The translations under genes were made by a program, and so were the position numbers. The notes beneath the pieces were generated by a model. That model made no database searches. It was not told the origin of the DNA and saw only the letters and a list, made by a program, of their open reading frames with translations. Positions 52,917 through 61,710 of a stretch of 64,000 nucleotides of DNA are shown here, piece by piece. Every line of letters begins with the position of its first letter. Position 1 is the stretch's first letter. This stretch comes from Catenulispora yoronensis (lineage in GTDB: Bacteria > Actinomycetota > Actinomycetes > Streptomycetales > Catenulisporaceae), in NCBI RefSeq assembly GCF_039531695.1, contig NZ_BAAAQN010000002.1:273277-337276 (forward strand). Reading direction: 5' to 3'.

Positions 52917-54287
52917 TCAGGGAGTCACGATCGCCACGCCGTCCGTCGTGCCCAGGAACAGCTTGGCGCCGACGACGGTCGGGGTGGCGAAATGCGGCAG
53001 CGTGCCGACTGCGAAGCGGCGGTCGGTGGCGCCGGTGGCCGGGTCGAGTGCGTACAGCTCGCCGTCGTCCCAGTCGGTGACCCAGATCCGTCCGTTGCTC
53101 AGCACCGGTTGTCCGTTGGCCTTCGGCGCGTGCCAGAGCGCGGTCGGCTGGGCGCTGATCCGGAAGGCGCGTGTGCCGTCCGCGCACGGCAGGTAGACCA
53201 CGTCCCCGTCGACCGCCGCCGCTCCGAAGGCCGCGCAGGCCGGGAAGGTGGTCGGGGTCGTGGTCGCGAGGTGCTCCGGGTCCAGCAGATATCCCTGTCC
53301 TGATTTCCCCGCGATGATCACATGTCCGGCGGCCAGTGCGGGGTTCATCGAACCCAGATCCGCGTCGTTGGCGTTGTCGGCGGCCCAGGACGTCGGCGCG
53401 AACAGGTCCACGCGCTGGGCGTTCTCGTCCAGCGCCACGACCGAGTCGGTGCCGTCGAAGGGCTCGCCCGCCTTGTCGGCGTTGCCGTTGCCGATGGAGA
53501 AATACAAGCGGTCGTCGCCGATCCCGGGTGCGCCCGGCGCCCACATGCCGCCGCGTCCGGAGGTCGAGGCCTCGAACCAATGCACGGATCCTGTGGCGGT
53601 GTCGACGGATGCGACGGCGCCGGTGTAGTCGCCGCAGTCGCCGGCGAGACCGCCGAAGACCGCGAACACATGTCCGTGCCACAAGGTGAGTGCGGGGCGC
53701 TGTTGCAAGAAGGCTCGGTCGCCGACCGGTGCGTCGACCTCTACTTGCGAGACCACGTGGCCGTCCGAGGCGGCCAGTCCGTACAGGACGTGCTTCGCGT
53801 CCGGGTCCTCCGTGACCACGTAGACGAGATGGGAATCGGGATCGTAGACCGGGGCCCCGGTGATCCCCAGCGGGACGATGTTCCCGCATCCGTGCGGCCG
53901 GAACGGTGCGGCCAAGTGCTTGCTCCACTTCACCGATCCGTCGGTCGGTGAGAGTGCGTAGACCGTGTTGTTCTCCGTTGCGGCGAAGACTTGAGTGCCG
54001 CCGTCCGCAGGCCGTCCGTAGACCGCGCCGTCGAGTCTGACCGCTGATACCCCCGCGGTGGAGGCGGTGGAAGTGTTGGAAGCATTGGACGTGTTGGAAG
54101 CGGTGGAGACTGTGGAGACTGTGGAGATGGCGGGTCGGGAATCGGCCCGGGTGCTGCTTCCCGAGCATCCCGCGGCGGTGCCCATGGCCATCGTCGCCAG
54201 CACCGCGGCCATCGGCCGGAGCCGGGCGACGGACACGCCGTTGTGTCGTCGATCCCGAATGAATCCCACGCGACCAGTGTGCGCCAT
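52917..54287 (-). CDS. PQQ-like beta-propeller lipoprotein
   Basis: A 456-residue exported protein. A lipoprotein signal (RPMAAVLATMAMGTAAGC) precedes a Ser/Thr/Asn linker built from STVSTAS/NTSN repeats. The rest is a beta-propeller of PQQ/quinoprotein-like blades: TENNTVYALSPTDGSVKW, VYVVTEDPDAKHVLYGLAAS and ELYALDPATGATDRRFAVG. No PQQ-binding residues or enzymatic motif are apparent, so a binding or scaffolding role is likely. A GTG at 54236 would give a more usual signal-peptide length than the ATG at 54287. Confidence 0.75.
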   Translation of the reverse strand: MAHTGRVGFIRDRRHNGVSVARLRPMAAVLATMAMGTAAGCSGSSTRADSRPAISTVSTVSTASNTSNASNTSTASTAGVSAVRLDGAVYGRPADGGTQVFAATENNTVYALSPTDGSVKWSKHLAAPFRPHGCGNIVPLGITGAPVYDPDSHLVYVVTEDPDAKHVLYGLAASDGHVVSQVEVDAPVGDRAFLQQRPALTLWHGHVFAVFGGLAGDCGDYTGAVASVDTATGSVHWFEASTSGRGGMWAPGAPGIGDDRLYFSIGNGNADKAGEPFDGTDSVVALDENAQRVDLFAPTSWAADNANDADLGSMNPALAAGHVIIAGKSGQGYLLDPEHLATTTPTTFPACAAFGAAAVDGDVVYLPCADGTRAFRISAQPTALWHAPKANGQPVLSNGRIWVTDWDDGELYALDPATGATDRRFAVGTLPHFATPTVVGAKLFLGTTDGVAIVTP

Positions 54288-54321
54288 GCGCGCCGACTGG
54301 TACGAGTCCTGCGCGCTCCGG

Positions 54322-55038
54322 TCAGGAGCCGCGCTTCACCGCTTCGCTCAGCCGCGCCGCGGCTTCCACCACCGACTGCGCGTGCAGCCGCCCCGGCTGC
54401 CGGGTCAGGCGCTCGATCGGCCCGGAGACCGACACCGCCGCGATCACCCGGTTGTTCGGTCCGCGCACCGGCGCCGACACCGAGGCCACGCCCTGCTCGC
54501 GCTCGGCCACCGATTGCGACCAGCCGCGCCGCCGCACGCCGGCCAGCGTGGTGGCGGTGAACCGGGCGCCCTGCAGCCCGCGGTGCAGCCGGTCCGGCTC
54601 CTCCCAGGCCAGCAGGATCTGCGCGGCCGAGCCGGCGGTCATCGGCAGCGCCGAGCCGATCGGCACGGTGTCGCGCAGCCCTGACATGCGCTCGGCGGCC
54701 GCGACGCAGACCCGCAGATCGCCCTGGCGCCGGTAGAGCTGCGCCGATTCGCCGGTGTGGTCGCGCAGCGCGGCCAGCACCGGTCCGGCCGCGGCCAGCA
54801 GCCGGTCCTCGCCGGCCGCCGAGGCCAGTTCCTGCAGTCGGGGGCCGAGGATGAACCGGCCCTGCATGTCCCGGGATACGAGACGATGGTGTTCGAGTGC
54901 GACGGCCAGACGGTGGGCCGTGGGACGGGCCAAACCCGTGGCCGTGACCAGTCCCGCCAAGGTGGTGGGGCCCGCCTCCAAGGCGCTGAGTACGACGGCG
55001 GCCTTGTCCAGGACGCCGACTCCGCTAGAGTTGTCCAT
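54322..55038 (-). CDS. ndgR: IclR family regulator, NdgR type
   Basis: A 238-residue IclR-type regulator with an N-terminal winged HTH (VLDKAAVVLSALEAGPTTLA, TGLARPTAHRLAVALEHHRL) and a C-terminal effector domain. Divergent placement from leuC is the conserved NdgR arrangement in Streptomyces, where NdgR controls leucine and other amino-acid genes. The start is divergent from leuC across 117 bases that hold the GTCTC...GAGAC inverted repeat. Confidence 0.9.
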   Translation of the reverse strand: MDNSSGVGVLDKAAVVLSALEAGPTTLAGLVTATGLARPTAHRLAVALEHHRLVSRDMQGRFILGPRLQELASAAGEDRLLAAAGPVLAALRDHTGESAQLYRRQGDLRVCVAAAERMSGLRDTVPIGSALPMTAGSAAQILLAWEEPDRLHRGLQGARFTATTLAGVRRRGWSQSVAEREQGVASVSAPVRGPNNRVIAAVSVSGPIERLTRQPGRLHAQSVVEAAARLSEAVKRGS

Positions 55039-55053
55039 AGACCGAATTCTGCC

Positions 55054-55070
55054 GTCTCAGATCCCGAGAC
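55054..55070. promoter_or_regulatory. Inverted repeat between ndgR and leuC
   Basis: GTCTCAGATCCCGAGAC has perfect five-base arms and a seven-base spacer, midway in the divergent region. It is a candidate NdgR operator for leuCD and its own gene; binding is inferred from position. Confidence 0.5.
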
Positions 55071-55155
55071 GCAAGGCGTCCGGCCCGGAAAGATCGAATC
55101 CCCGGGCCGCCGATGGCGACAGATGCGAACCGTAGTGGGAAAGACAGGAGCGACG

Positions 55156-56562
55156 ATGCCCCACACCCTGGCCGAGAAGGTGTGGGCGGACCACGTGGTC
55201 CGCTCGGCCGACGGCGAGCCCGACCTGCTCTACATCGACCTGCACCTGCTGCACGAGGTGACCTCGCCGCAGGCCTTCGACGGCCTGCGCGCGGCCGGCC
55301 GCCAGGTGCGGCGCCCCGAGCTCACCATCGCCACCGAGGACCACAACACCCCCACCCTCGACATCGACAAGCCGATCGCCGACCCGGTGTCCCGGCTGCA
55401 GATCGAGACGCTGCGCAAGAACTGTGCGGACTTCGGCGTGCGGATCCACCCGCTCGGCGACGCCCAGCAGGGCATCGTGCACGTGGTGGGCCCGCAGCTG
55501 GGCCTGACCCAGCCCGGGATGACCGTGGTCTGCGGCGACTCCCACACCTCCACCCACGGCGCCTTCGGCGCCCTGGCCTTCGGCATCGGCACCAGCGAGG
55601 TCGAGCATGTGCTGGCCACCCAGACGCTGCCGCTCAAGCCGTTCAAGACGATGGCCGTGACGGTCACCGGCGCGCTGGGCGAGGGCGTCACCGCCAAGGA
55701 CGTGGTGCTGGCGGTCATCGCGCGGATCGGCACCGGAGGCGGCCAGGGCTACGTCCTGGAGTACCGCGGCGAGGCCATCGAGAAGCTGTCGATGGAGGGC
55801 CGGATGACGGTCTGCAACATGTCCATCGAGGCCGGCGCCCGGGCCGGGATGATCGCCCCGGACGAGACCACCTTCGCCTACCTGAAGGGCCGCGCGCACG
55901 CGCCGGCCGGCGCCGACTGGGACGCCGCCGTCGAGTACTGGCGGACGCTGCGCACCGACGAGGGCGCGACCTTCGACGCCGAGGTGGTCATCGACGGCGA
56001 CGCGCTGACCCCGTACGTCACCTGGGGCACCAACCCCGGCCAGGGCCTGCCGCTGTCGGCCTCGGTCCCGGACCCGGACGCCGACTTCGAGGCCGAGGTG
56101 GACAAGACCGCGGCCCGCAAGGCGTTGGAATACATGGGCCTGGAGGCCGGCACCCCGCTGCGCGAGATCAGGGTCGACACCGTCTTCCTGGGCTCGTGCA
56201 CCAACGGCCGGCTGGAGGACCTGCGCGCCGCGGCCGCCGTCATCAAGGGCCACAAGGTCGCCGACGGCGTGCGGATGCTGGTGGTCCCGGGCTCCGCGCG
56301 GGTCCGGCTGGAGGCCGAGGCCGAGGGTCTGCACGAGGTGTTCCTGGCGGCCGGCGCCGAATGGCGCTTCGCGGGCTGCTCGATGTGCCTGGGCATGAAC
56401 CCCGACCAGCTGGCGCCCGGCGAGCGCTCGGCGTCCACCTCCAACCGCAACTTCGAAGGCCGCCAGGGCAAGGGCGGCCGCACCCACCTGGTGTCGCCGC
56501 TGGTCGCCGCCGCCACCGCGATCAGGGGGACGCTGTCGTCCCCGTCGGACCTGGCCGCCTGA
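55156..56562 (+). CDS. leuC: 3-isopropylmalate dehydratase large subunit
   Basis: A 468-residue aconitase-family subunit for leucine synthesis. The 4Fe-4S ligands are C348 in FLGSCTNGR and C408 and C411 in GCSMCLGMNPDQL. Other landmarks are TATEDHNTPT-like segment, VCGDSHTSTHGAFGALAFG and NMSIEAGARAGMIAPDETTF. It has an AGGAG SD. leuD follows after 29 bases, and LeuCD together isomerise 2- to 3-isopropylmalate. Confidence 0.96.
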   Translation: MPHTLAEKVWADHVVRSADGEPDLLYIDLHLLHEVTSPQAFDGLRAAGRQVRRPELTIATEDHNTPTLDIDKPIADPVSRLQIETLRKNCADFGVRIHPLGDAQQGIVHVVGPQLGLTQPGMTVVCGDSHTSTHGAFGALAFGIGTSEVEHVLATQTLPLKPFKTMAVTVTGALGEGVTAKDVVLAVIARIGTGGGQGYVLEYRGEAIEKLSMEGRMTVCNMSIEAGARAGMIAPDETTFAYLKGRAHAPAGADWDAAVEYWRTLRTDEGATFDAEVVIDGDALTPYVTWGTNPGQGLPLSASVPDPDADFEAEVDKTAARKALEYMGLEAGTPLREIRVDTVFLGSCTNGRLEDLRAAAAVIKGHKVADGVRMLVVPGSARVRLEAEAEGLHEVFLAAGAEWRFAGCSMCLGMNPDQLAPGERSASTSNRNFEGRQGKGGRTHLVSPLVAAATAIRGTLSSPSDLAA

Positions 56563-56591
56563 ACCGGCCGACGAGAAGGAGCTGGCAGGAC

Positions 56592-57191
56592 ATGGAGAAG
56601 TTCACGACGCACACGGGGCGCGCGCTGCCGCTGCGCCGGTCCAACGTCGACACCGACCAGATCATCCCGGCGGTGTACCTCAAGCGCATCACCCGCACCG
56701 GATTCGAGGACGGGCTGTTCGCCGCGTGGCGCGCCGACCCCGAGTTCATCCTGAACCAGGAGCAGTACCAGGGCGTCTCGGTCCTGGTGGCCGGACCGGA
56801 CTTCGGGACCGGCTCCTCGCGCGAGCACGCGGTGTGGGCGCTGAAGGACTACGGGTTCAAGGTCGTGCTCTCGGCGCGTTTCGCGGACATCTTCCGCGGC
56901 AACTCCGCCAAGGACGGGCTGCTGACGGCGGTGCTGGCGCAGGACGACATCGAGCTGTTGTGGAAGTTGTTGGAGAACCACCCCGAGGCTGAGGTGACGG
57001 TGGACCTCGAAGCGCGCGAGGTGCGCGTCGAGGGGCATGTGTTCACTTTCGAGGTGGATGACTACACGCGGTGGCGCCTGCTGGAAGGGCTGGACGACAT
57101 CAGCCTGACGCTGCGCCACGGCGAGGTGATCGACGAGTTCGAGACGGAGCGGCCGGCTTACAAGCCGCGTACGCTGCCTGCGGCTGTCTGA
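56592..57191 (+). CDS. leuD: 3-isopropylmalate dehydratase small subunit
   Basis: A 199-residue swivel-domain subunit that pairs with LeuC. Landmarks are RRSNVDTDQIIPAVYLKRIT, VLVAGPDFGTGSSREHAVWA and FADIFRGNSAKDGLLTAVL. An AAGGAG-type SD (GAAGGAGCTGG) precedes the ATG. It is co-transcribed with leuC, and a strong terminator lies 115 bases after its stop. Confidence 0.96.
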   Translation: MEKFTTHTGRALPLRRSNVDTDQIIPAVYLKRITRTGFEDGLFAAWRADPEFILNQEQYQGVSVLVAGPDFGTGSSREHAVWALKDYGFKVVLSARFADIFRGNSAKDGLLTAVLAQDDIELLWKLLENHPEAEVTVDLEAREVRVEGHVFTFEVDDYTRWRLLEGLDDISLTLRHGEVIDEFETERPAYKPRTLPAAV

Positions 57192-57249
57192 GGCTGCCTG
57201 AGGCTCGACAGTACGGCGAGTACCGGGGCGAGCAGCAGCACGCACCACA

Positions 57250-57306
57250 GAAGCACCGCTGAAGCACCGCTGAAGCACCACAGTGAGCACTACAGCGAGC
57301 ACCACA
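57250..57306. repeat. 11-bp tandem repeat after leuD
   Basis: Units related to GAAGCACCGCT repeat about five times (GAAGCACCGCT twice, GAAGCACCACA, then 12-base GTGAGCACTACA and GCGAGCACCACA). They abut the leuD terminator. Confidence 0.85.
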
Positions 57307-57341
57307 CCGAGGGGCGCCGGTCCGGGACCGGCGCCCCTCGG
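57307..57341 (+). terminator. Perfect hairpin terminator of leuCD
   Basis: A 17-bp perfect stem (CCGAGGGGCGCCGGTCC and its complement) with a one-base formal loop is followed by TCTTGATCGGTTTCT. Confidence 0.9.
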
Positions 57342-57388
57342 TCTTGATCGGTTTCTGCTTCGGCCGCTCCCGAGGGCAGTATTGGTGA

Positions 57389-57673
57389 ATGCCCTCGGAT
57401 CTCCCCTCTCGGCCTCGTCCTTCGCGCTACGCGGCCTTCGCCGCGCGCCTCAAGGACGCGCACAAGGCGTTGGGCGACCCACGGATCCCGGCGCCGCGAC
57501 GGGCCGAACTCACCAAGAGAGTGCTCGCGATCACCGCCCTGGCGCGGCATGACGTGACGGTCGCGGCCCATCGGCTGGAAGCGTTTTTCAGCGAGTTGTC
57601 GGCGCTCGTCCCGGAGGCCGCCACAAGCCCCGCAGACACCCCTTCTGGGAAAAACACTGCGACACAAGGGTGA
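57389..57673 (+). CDS. Small conserved-looking helical protein
   Basis: A 94-residue soluble protein, mostly helical (RYAAFAARLKDAHKALGDPR, AELTKRVLAITALARHDVTV). No domain is recognised. Its position between leuD and the HU gene is similar to that of small hypothetical proteins in Streptomyces. It ends 131 bases before the HU start, with a candidate promoter region between. Confidence 0.6.
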   Translation: MPSDLPSRPRPSRYAAFAARLKDAHKALGDPRIPAPRRAELTKRVLAITALARHDVTVAAHRLEAFFSELSALVPEAATSPADTPSGKNTATQG

Positions 57674-57804
57674 TTTAACCCCTAGGTATTTGATTCGCCC
57701 TCTGGCGCCCCCATACGGTGCGATTGGTTCTGATACGGAGCAAGGATGCGACGTACGGCCGAAATCAGAGCGAAAACGCACCAACAGCCCAAGGGTAGGT
57801 AGAC

Positions 57805-58542
57805 ATGAACAAGGCCCAGCTGATCGAGGCCGTCGCCGACAAGCTCAACGCGAGCAAGAAGGACGCCGGCGACGCGGTGGACGCGGTCCTGGACGCGATC
57901 GTCTCCTCGGTGGCCGGTGGGACGAAGGTCTCCATCACCGGCTTCGGCTCTTTCGAGAAGGTCAAGCGCCCGGCTCGCACCGCCCGCAACCCCCGCACCG
58001 GTGAGTCGGTGAAGGTCAAGGCCTCCTCGGCGCCGAAGTTCAAGGCCGGCCAGGGCTTCAAGGACATCGTCAACGGCGACAAGAAGGCCCCGGCCGCCGC
58101 CAAGACCACGGCGAAGAAGGCGACCACCGCCAAGGCGGTGGCGAAGAAGGCCGCTCCGGCCAAGAAGACCGCCACCAAGGCCGTCGCCGCCAAGGCCCCG
58201 GCCAAGGCACCCGCGAAGAAGGCCGCCCCGGTCAAGAAGACCGCCACCAAGGCCGTCGCCGCGAAGAAGACCGTCGCGAAGAAGGCCGCCCCCGCCAAGA
58301 AGGCAGCCCCCGCGAAGAAGGCCGCCGCCAAGAAGGCGACCGTCGTCAAGGCGGCGGCGAAGAAGGCCGCCACCGCGAAGAAGGCCCCGGCCAAGAAGGC
58401 CACCCCGGCCAAGAAGGCGGCCGCCCGACCGGTCGCGAAGAAGGTCGCCAAGGCCCCGGCGAAGAAGGCTGCGCCTGCTAAGCGAACCACCGCGACCACC
58501 GCGAAGAAGGCGCCGGCGAAGAAGACTGCTGCTAAGCGGTAG
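57805..58542 (+). CDS. hupS: HU family DNA-binding protein with Lys/Ala/Pro-rich tail
   Basis: A 245-residue nucleoid protein. Residues 1-90 are a typical HU fold (MNKAQLIEAVADKLNASKKD ... GTKVSITGFGSFEKVKRPAR, with the arm sequence TARNPRTGESVKVKA). Residues 95-245 are a histone H1-like tail made of AAKK, APAKK and TAKKA units. Long-tailed HU proteins of this sort compact DNA in actinobacteria (HupS in Streptomyces). The tail is encoded by a gene-internal repeat tract. Confidence 0.93.
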   Translation: MNKAQLIEAVADKLNASKKDAGDAVDAVLDAIVSSVAGGTKVSITGFGSFEKVKRPARTARNPRTGESVKVKASSAPKFKAGQGFKDIVNGDKKAPAAAKTTAKKATTAKAVAKKAAPAKKTATKAVAAKAPAKAPAKKAAPVKKTATKAVAAKKTVAKKAAPAKKAAPAKKAAAKKATVVKAAAKKAATAKKAPAKKATPAKKAAARPVAKKVAKAPAKKAAPAKRTTATTAKKAPAKKTAAKR

Positions 58543-58695
58543 TTGGGTCTGCGCTCCTCTACGTGGGTTTTTTGGGTCTGCGTGGGCCGTGTCGGCTGTG
58601 TGGGCCGTGTGGGGCCGTGTGGGCCGGTACGAGGCGGTGTTCCGGGTGACTGGGATGCCGCCTCGCGGTGTTTGGGTCGAGGGTCGAGCGTTAGT

Positions 58696-59050
58696 TGAAG
58701 TCAAGAGCCAGTCAAGAGCCAGGCAAAGTCAAGAGCTGGGTAAGGCAGGCGCCTCCGGCGAGGGCCTCGGATCCCTCGGAGAACTGGCGCCAGCTCCATA
58801 GGGGGGTCTGGTTAGTCTCTGCGCTGGCGGTTTGTGGGGTGGGGGTTTGTTCCCCTCGCTCACGTCGGCAGCCCTACGGGTACAGCACCGCCGCCCAGGT
58901 ATCAAGTCCATGCCCGCACTCTTTGTTCTGGCGCTGCGGTTGGGCTTGCATGAACTTGACACCTGGTCGGCGGTACTGTAGGCAAAGCCCTGCCGACGTG
59001 ACCGAGGAGAACAAACCAAAAACCCAGGGAGAGGACTGAAGGATCCGGGG
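58696..59050 (+). repeat. Long-hairpin repeat element, copy 2
   Basis: Same orientation as copy 1. The arms are 58845-58912 and 58949-59016, each 68 bases and identical to those of copy 1. The loop (58913-58948, 36 bases) differs from copy 1 on its left side. The upstream GTCAAGAGCC units and the downstream CCCAGGGAGAGGACTGAAGG are shared. It lies downstream of hupS and contains no convincing gene. Confidence 0.92.
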
Positions 59051-59070
59051 GCGGAGGCGGCACGCTTCAG

Positions 59071-59325
59071 CCTTGCGGCCGCCGGTGGGGCAAACCTTCG
59101 ACCGCTGGGGAGTGCCAACCTTCGGCTGCCGGTGAGGTCAAACCTTTGGCGGGCCAACCTTCGGCCGCCAGCGAGGCCAACCTTTGGCGGGGCCGACCTT
59201 TCGGCTGCCGGTGGGGGCCAGCCTTCGGCGAGGAGAATCTTGCGGCGGCCGGTGAGGCCAGCCTTCAGCGGTGCCGACCCTTCAGCCCCCGGTGAGGCCG
59301 ACCTTCAGTCACCGGTGGGGCAGGA
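59071..59325. repeat. Degenerate minisatellite between inverted repeat copies 2 and 3
   Basis: About twelve units of 15-25 bases built on CCTT(C/G)(G/A)GC and (C/T)GCCGGTG(A/G)GG(C/T)(C/A)AA. Similar units follow copy 1 (30290-30340), so the tract appears to travel with the element. The rest of the spacer, 59326-59436, has no recognised feature. Confidence 0.8.
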
Positions 59326-59436
59326 CTTCGACTGACCGCCTTCGCGAGGTCTTCAGCCTTTGGGTTTGCTTTGAACCTTCCCGGCGGCCGTAGTCAGCAA
59401 GGCGCCCAGCCTCCTACCCAGTGATTGTCAGACCTC

Positions 59437-59754
59437 TGCCTGGGTTTTTGGTTTGTTCTCCTCGGTCACGTCGGCAGGGCTTTGCCTACAGTACCGCCGA
59501 CCAGGTGTCAAGTTCATGCAAGCGCAACCGCAGCGCCAGAACAACAAGGTTCCGGCATGGACTTGATACCTGGGCGGCGGTGCTGTACCCGTAGGGCTGC
59601 CGACGTGAGCGAGGGGAACAAACCCCCACCTCACAAACCGCCAGCGCAGGGACTAGCCGGGCCCACCTATGGAGCAGCGCCAGTTCTCCGAGGGATCAGA
59701 GGCCCTCGCCGGAGGCGCCTGCCTTACCCAGCTTTTGACTTTGCCTGGCTCTCA
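59437..59754 (-). repeat. Long-hairpin repeat element, copy 3 (inverted)
   Basis: Reverse orientation relative to copies 1 and 2. The 68-base arms are 59451-59518 and 59556-59623, with a 37-base loop (59519-59555) that is again different on its variable side. Homology ends sharply at CCTGGGTTTTTGG on one side, and the other side ends near 59754 with a shortened set of AGTCAAAAGC units. Confidence 0.92.
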
Positions 59755-59799
59755 ACCTCAACCCAGCAGACTCAACCCCACCTACACGAACCTCGCCTG

Positions 59800-60030
59800 C
59801 TACACCAACCCCACCGGCAACGGCAACGTAATCAGCGTCAAAACCGTCACCCGCCCACCCTCATCCCGCCGCATCCGCACGCGCTGACCCAACCTCAGCA
59901 ACCGCAGCCCACCAGCGTTGAAGGCAGCAGCGTCGAAAGCAACCTCAGTGCCGTCGTCCAGGAGAACGGTGCCGGTGCGCGTCGCGGGGTCGAAAACCCG
60001 AGCGGTGGCTTGGACCTCTGTGCTCGTCAC
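59800..60030 (-). CDS. Small cold-shock-like OB-fold protein
   Basis: A 76-residue protein from a GTG at 60030. VQATARVFDPATRTGTVLLD and AGGLRLLRLGQRVRMRRDEG follow a cold-shock/OB plan in which the aromatic RNP residues are largely replaced. Genes like this sit next to cofC in Streptomyces. The start lies eight bases after the cofC stop, which implies translation together with cofC. An ATG upstream (60069) would overlap cofC. The function is unknown. Confidence 0.65.
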   Translation of the reverse strand: MTSTEVQATARVFDPATRTGTVLLDDGTEVAFDAAAFNAGGLRLLRLGQRVRMRRDEGGRVTVLTLITLPLPVGLV

Positions 60031-60037
60031 GGACCGT

Positions 60038-60778
60038 TTATACACCCGGCCCCGCTCCTGACCCATCCCGTTGGCTCCACACCATCGCGGTGGCGGGTCC
60101 CACTCCAAGTAGTAGCGCAGCCGCCAAATCCTCGGCAGTGTCGACGTCGCGTCGCAGCGAACTGATGTCCGGGCCGGTCAGCTCGATGGCGCCGGATGCG
60201 CTGTGCGCTGTCTTGGACGGTCCGCCGAAACGGGGAGCCAACTCCACTCCCGGTGGCGCGAAAAGCATCGTGGTGCCGATATCGTGCGCATCGGGAACGA
60301 AAAAGCGCTTATTGTGATGACGGGTGAGGGTGATATCTCCCTCGTCGATTTCGTGGAGCTTGTCGACAATGCGTCCCAACGCAATGTCCAACTCCCCGCT
60401 CCGCAAAGCCGGAAGATCAGCAGCTGACGCGGCGACGCCGATGTCGGTCCCGAGTTTCGCCCGCGCGGTGCGGGCCCCGAAGGCGAAGGCCGCGTTGAGG
60501 CCGGCGTCCGGTTCGTCCGGCACCACTATCGCGCCCAGGGCGCCGAGGACCGCTCCTGCTGTCGGGTCGTCGGTCACCACCAGGACGGCGGTCACGCGTT
60601 GAGCGGACAGGGCGGCGCTCACCGCGTCGGTCGCGAAGGCGAGCGCCAGTTGCTCGCGCAGGGCTGGTGGAACGCGGGGGCCGCCCAGCCGGCTCTTGGC
60701 GTGTCCCAACCGTTTCACCGGAACCACCAGACACCAGCGTGTCGCTTCGGAAGGGTCGGAAGGGGCTGACCGGGGCAT
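60038..60778 (-). CDS. cofC: 2-phospho-L-lactate guanylyltransferase
   Basis: A 246-residue nucleotidyltransferase. The N-terminal signature is CLVVPVKRLGHAKSRL. Later signatures are VLVVTDDPTAGAVLGALGA, GVAASAADLPALRSGEL (metal-binding region), and GTTMLFAPPGVELAPRFG. CofC activates 2-phospholactate or phosphoenolpyruvate with GTP for coenzyme F420 synthesis. It is divergent from plsC. The F420 ligase and FbiA-type partner genes are not in the window. Confidence 0.9.
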   Translation of the reverse strand: MPRSAPSDPSEATRWCLVVPVKRLGHAKSRLGGPRVPPALREQLALAFATDAVSAALSAQRVTAVLVVTDDPTAGAVLGALGAIVVPDEPDAGLNAAFAFGARTARAKLGTDIGVAASAADLPALRSGELDIALGRIVDKLHEIDEGDITLTRHHNKRFFVPDAHDIGTTMLFAPPGVELAPRFGGPSKTAHSASGAIELTGPDISSLRRDVDTAEDLAAALLLGVGPATAMVWSQRDGSGAGPGV

Positions 60779-60852
60779 GCGTTGATCCTGTCATGCCGGG
60801 GCGCAGACCCCGCTACTTGTTCCGAGGCCCGGCCCTCGGCAACACTTGGTGG

Positions 60853-61710
60853 ATGCCCTCATCCACCCCTTACCGGCCGCCCAGGAAGCAAGGCCCGGCG
60901 TTCCGCTTCATCTCCGTCGTGCTGTTGCCGCTGCTCCGGTTGCTGATGAAGCGGGACTGGCGCGGCGGCGAGAACATCCCGCGCAGCGGGGGAGTGGTCA
61001 TCGCGGCCAACCATCTGTCGCACGTCGACGCGCTGGCGTTCGGCCACTTCGTGTACGGCAACGGCCGGATCCCGCGGTTCCTGGCCAAGTCCGGGGTGTT
61101 CCGCAACAAGTTCGTCGGGGGCGTGCTGCGGGCGGCCCGGCAGATCCCCGTGTACCGGGACACCGCGGACGCCGCCAACGCGCTGCGCGACGCCATCGCG
61201 GCGGTCGAGGCCGGGGAGGCGGTGGCGATGTATCCGGAGGGCACCATCACCCGCGACCCCGCGTTGTGGCCGATGGCCGCCAAGAGCGGCGCGGCGCGGA
61301 TCGCGCTGGCCACCGGCTGTCCGGTGGTGCCGGTCGCCCAGTGGGGCCCGCAGGAGATCCTGGCCTACAGCGAGAAGAAGCCGCACCTGCTGCCCCGCAA
61401 GCGGATGATCATGCTGGCCGGACCCCCGGTCGACCTCGACGACCTGCGCACCGTCCCGGTCACCGCCGAGACGCTGAAGACCGCGACCGACCGCATCATG
61501 GACGCCATCACCGAGCTGCTCGCGAAGCTCCGGGGCGAGGAACCGCCCGCGACACGGTACGTTTCGGAGCACGGTGCGAACGGCGACGGCGCGCGCCCCC
61601 GGAACGCCTTCGGCGCCACCGTCGTTGAAGCCGTCGAGGACACGGCCGGCCACACCACCGCCGGCCTGCCCGGCGAGGACGAGATCGGAAAGCAGGTCGA
61701 CACCGCATGA
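60853..61710 (+). CDS. plsC: 1-acyl-sn-glycerol-3-phosphate acyltransferase
   Basis: A 285-residue acyltransferase. The catalytic HX4D motif is in AANHLSHVDALAFGH. The second motif is RQIPVYRD and the third is AMYPEGTITRDP, typical of PlsC. The ATG at 60853 follows a GGTGG sequence; an ATG at 60793 is an alternative. Its stop overlaps the gpsA start by four bases (ATGA), so the two phospholipid genes are coupled. Confidence 0.9.
   Translation: MPSSTPYRPPRKQGPAFRFISVVLLPLLRLLMKRDWRGGENIPRSGGVVIAANHLSHVDALAFGHFVYGNGRIPRFLAKSGVFRNKFVGGVLRAARQIPVYRDTADAANALRDAIAAVEAGEAVAMYPEGTITRDPALWPMAAKSGAARIALATGCPVVPVAQWGPQEILAYSEKKPHLLPRKRMIMLAGPPVDLDDLRTVPVTAETLKTATDRIMDAITELLAKLRGEEPPATRYVSEHGANGDGARPRNAFGATVVEAVEDTAGHTTAGLPGEDEIGKQVDTA

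Noticed and set aside
57900..58540. Repeat tract in hupS as a mobile or CRISPR-like element
   Set aside because: It is the codon-level reflection of the AAKK/APAKK tail of a histone-like HU protein, a known feature.
58543..59799. CRISPR array
   Set aside because: The repeated units here are too degenerate and irregular in spacing, and there are no unique spacers or cas genes.
59425..60165. Long forward frame across repeat copy 3 and the start of cofC
   Set aside because: It runs through the repeat and antisense to cofC and the cold-shock-like gene, both of which have clear family signatures on the other strand.
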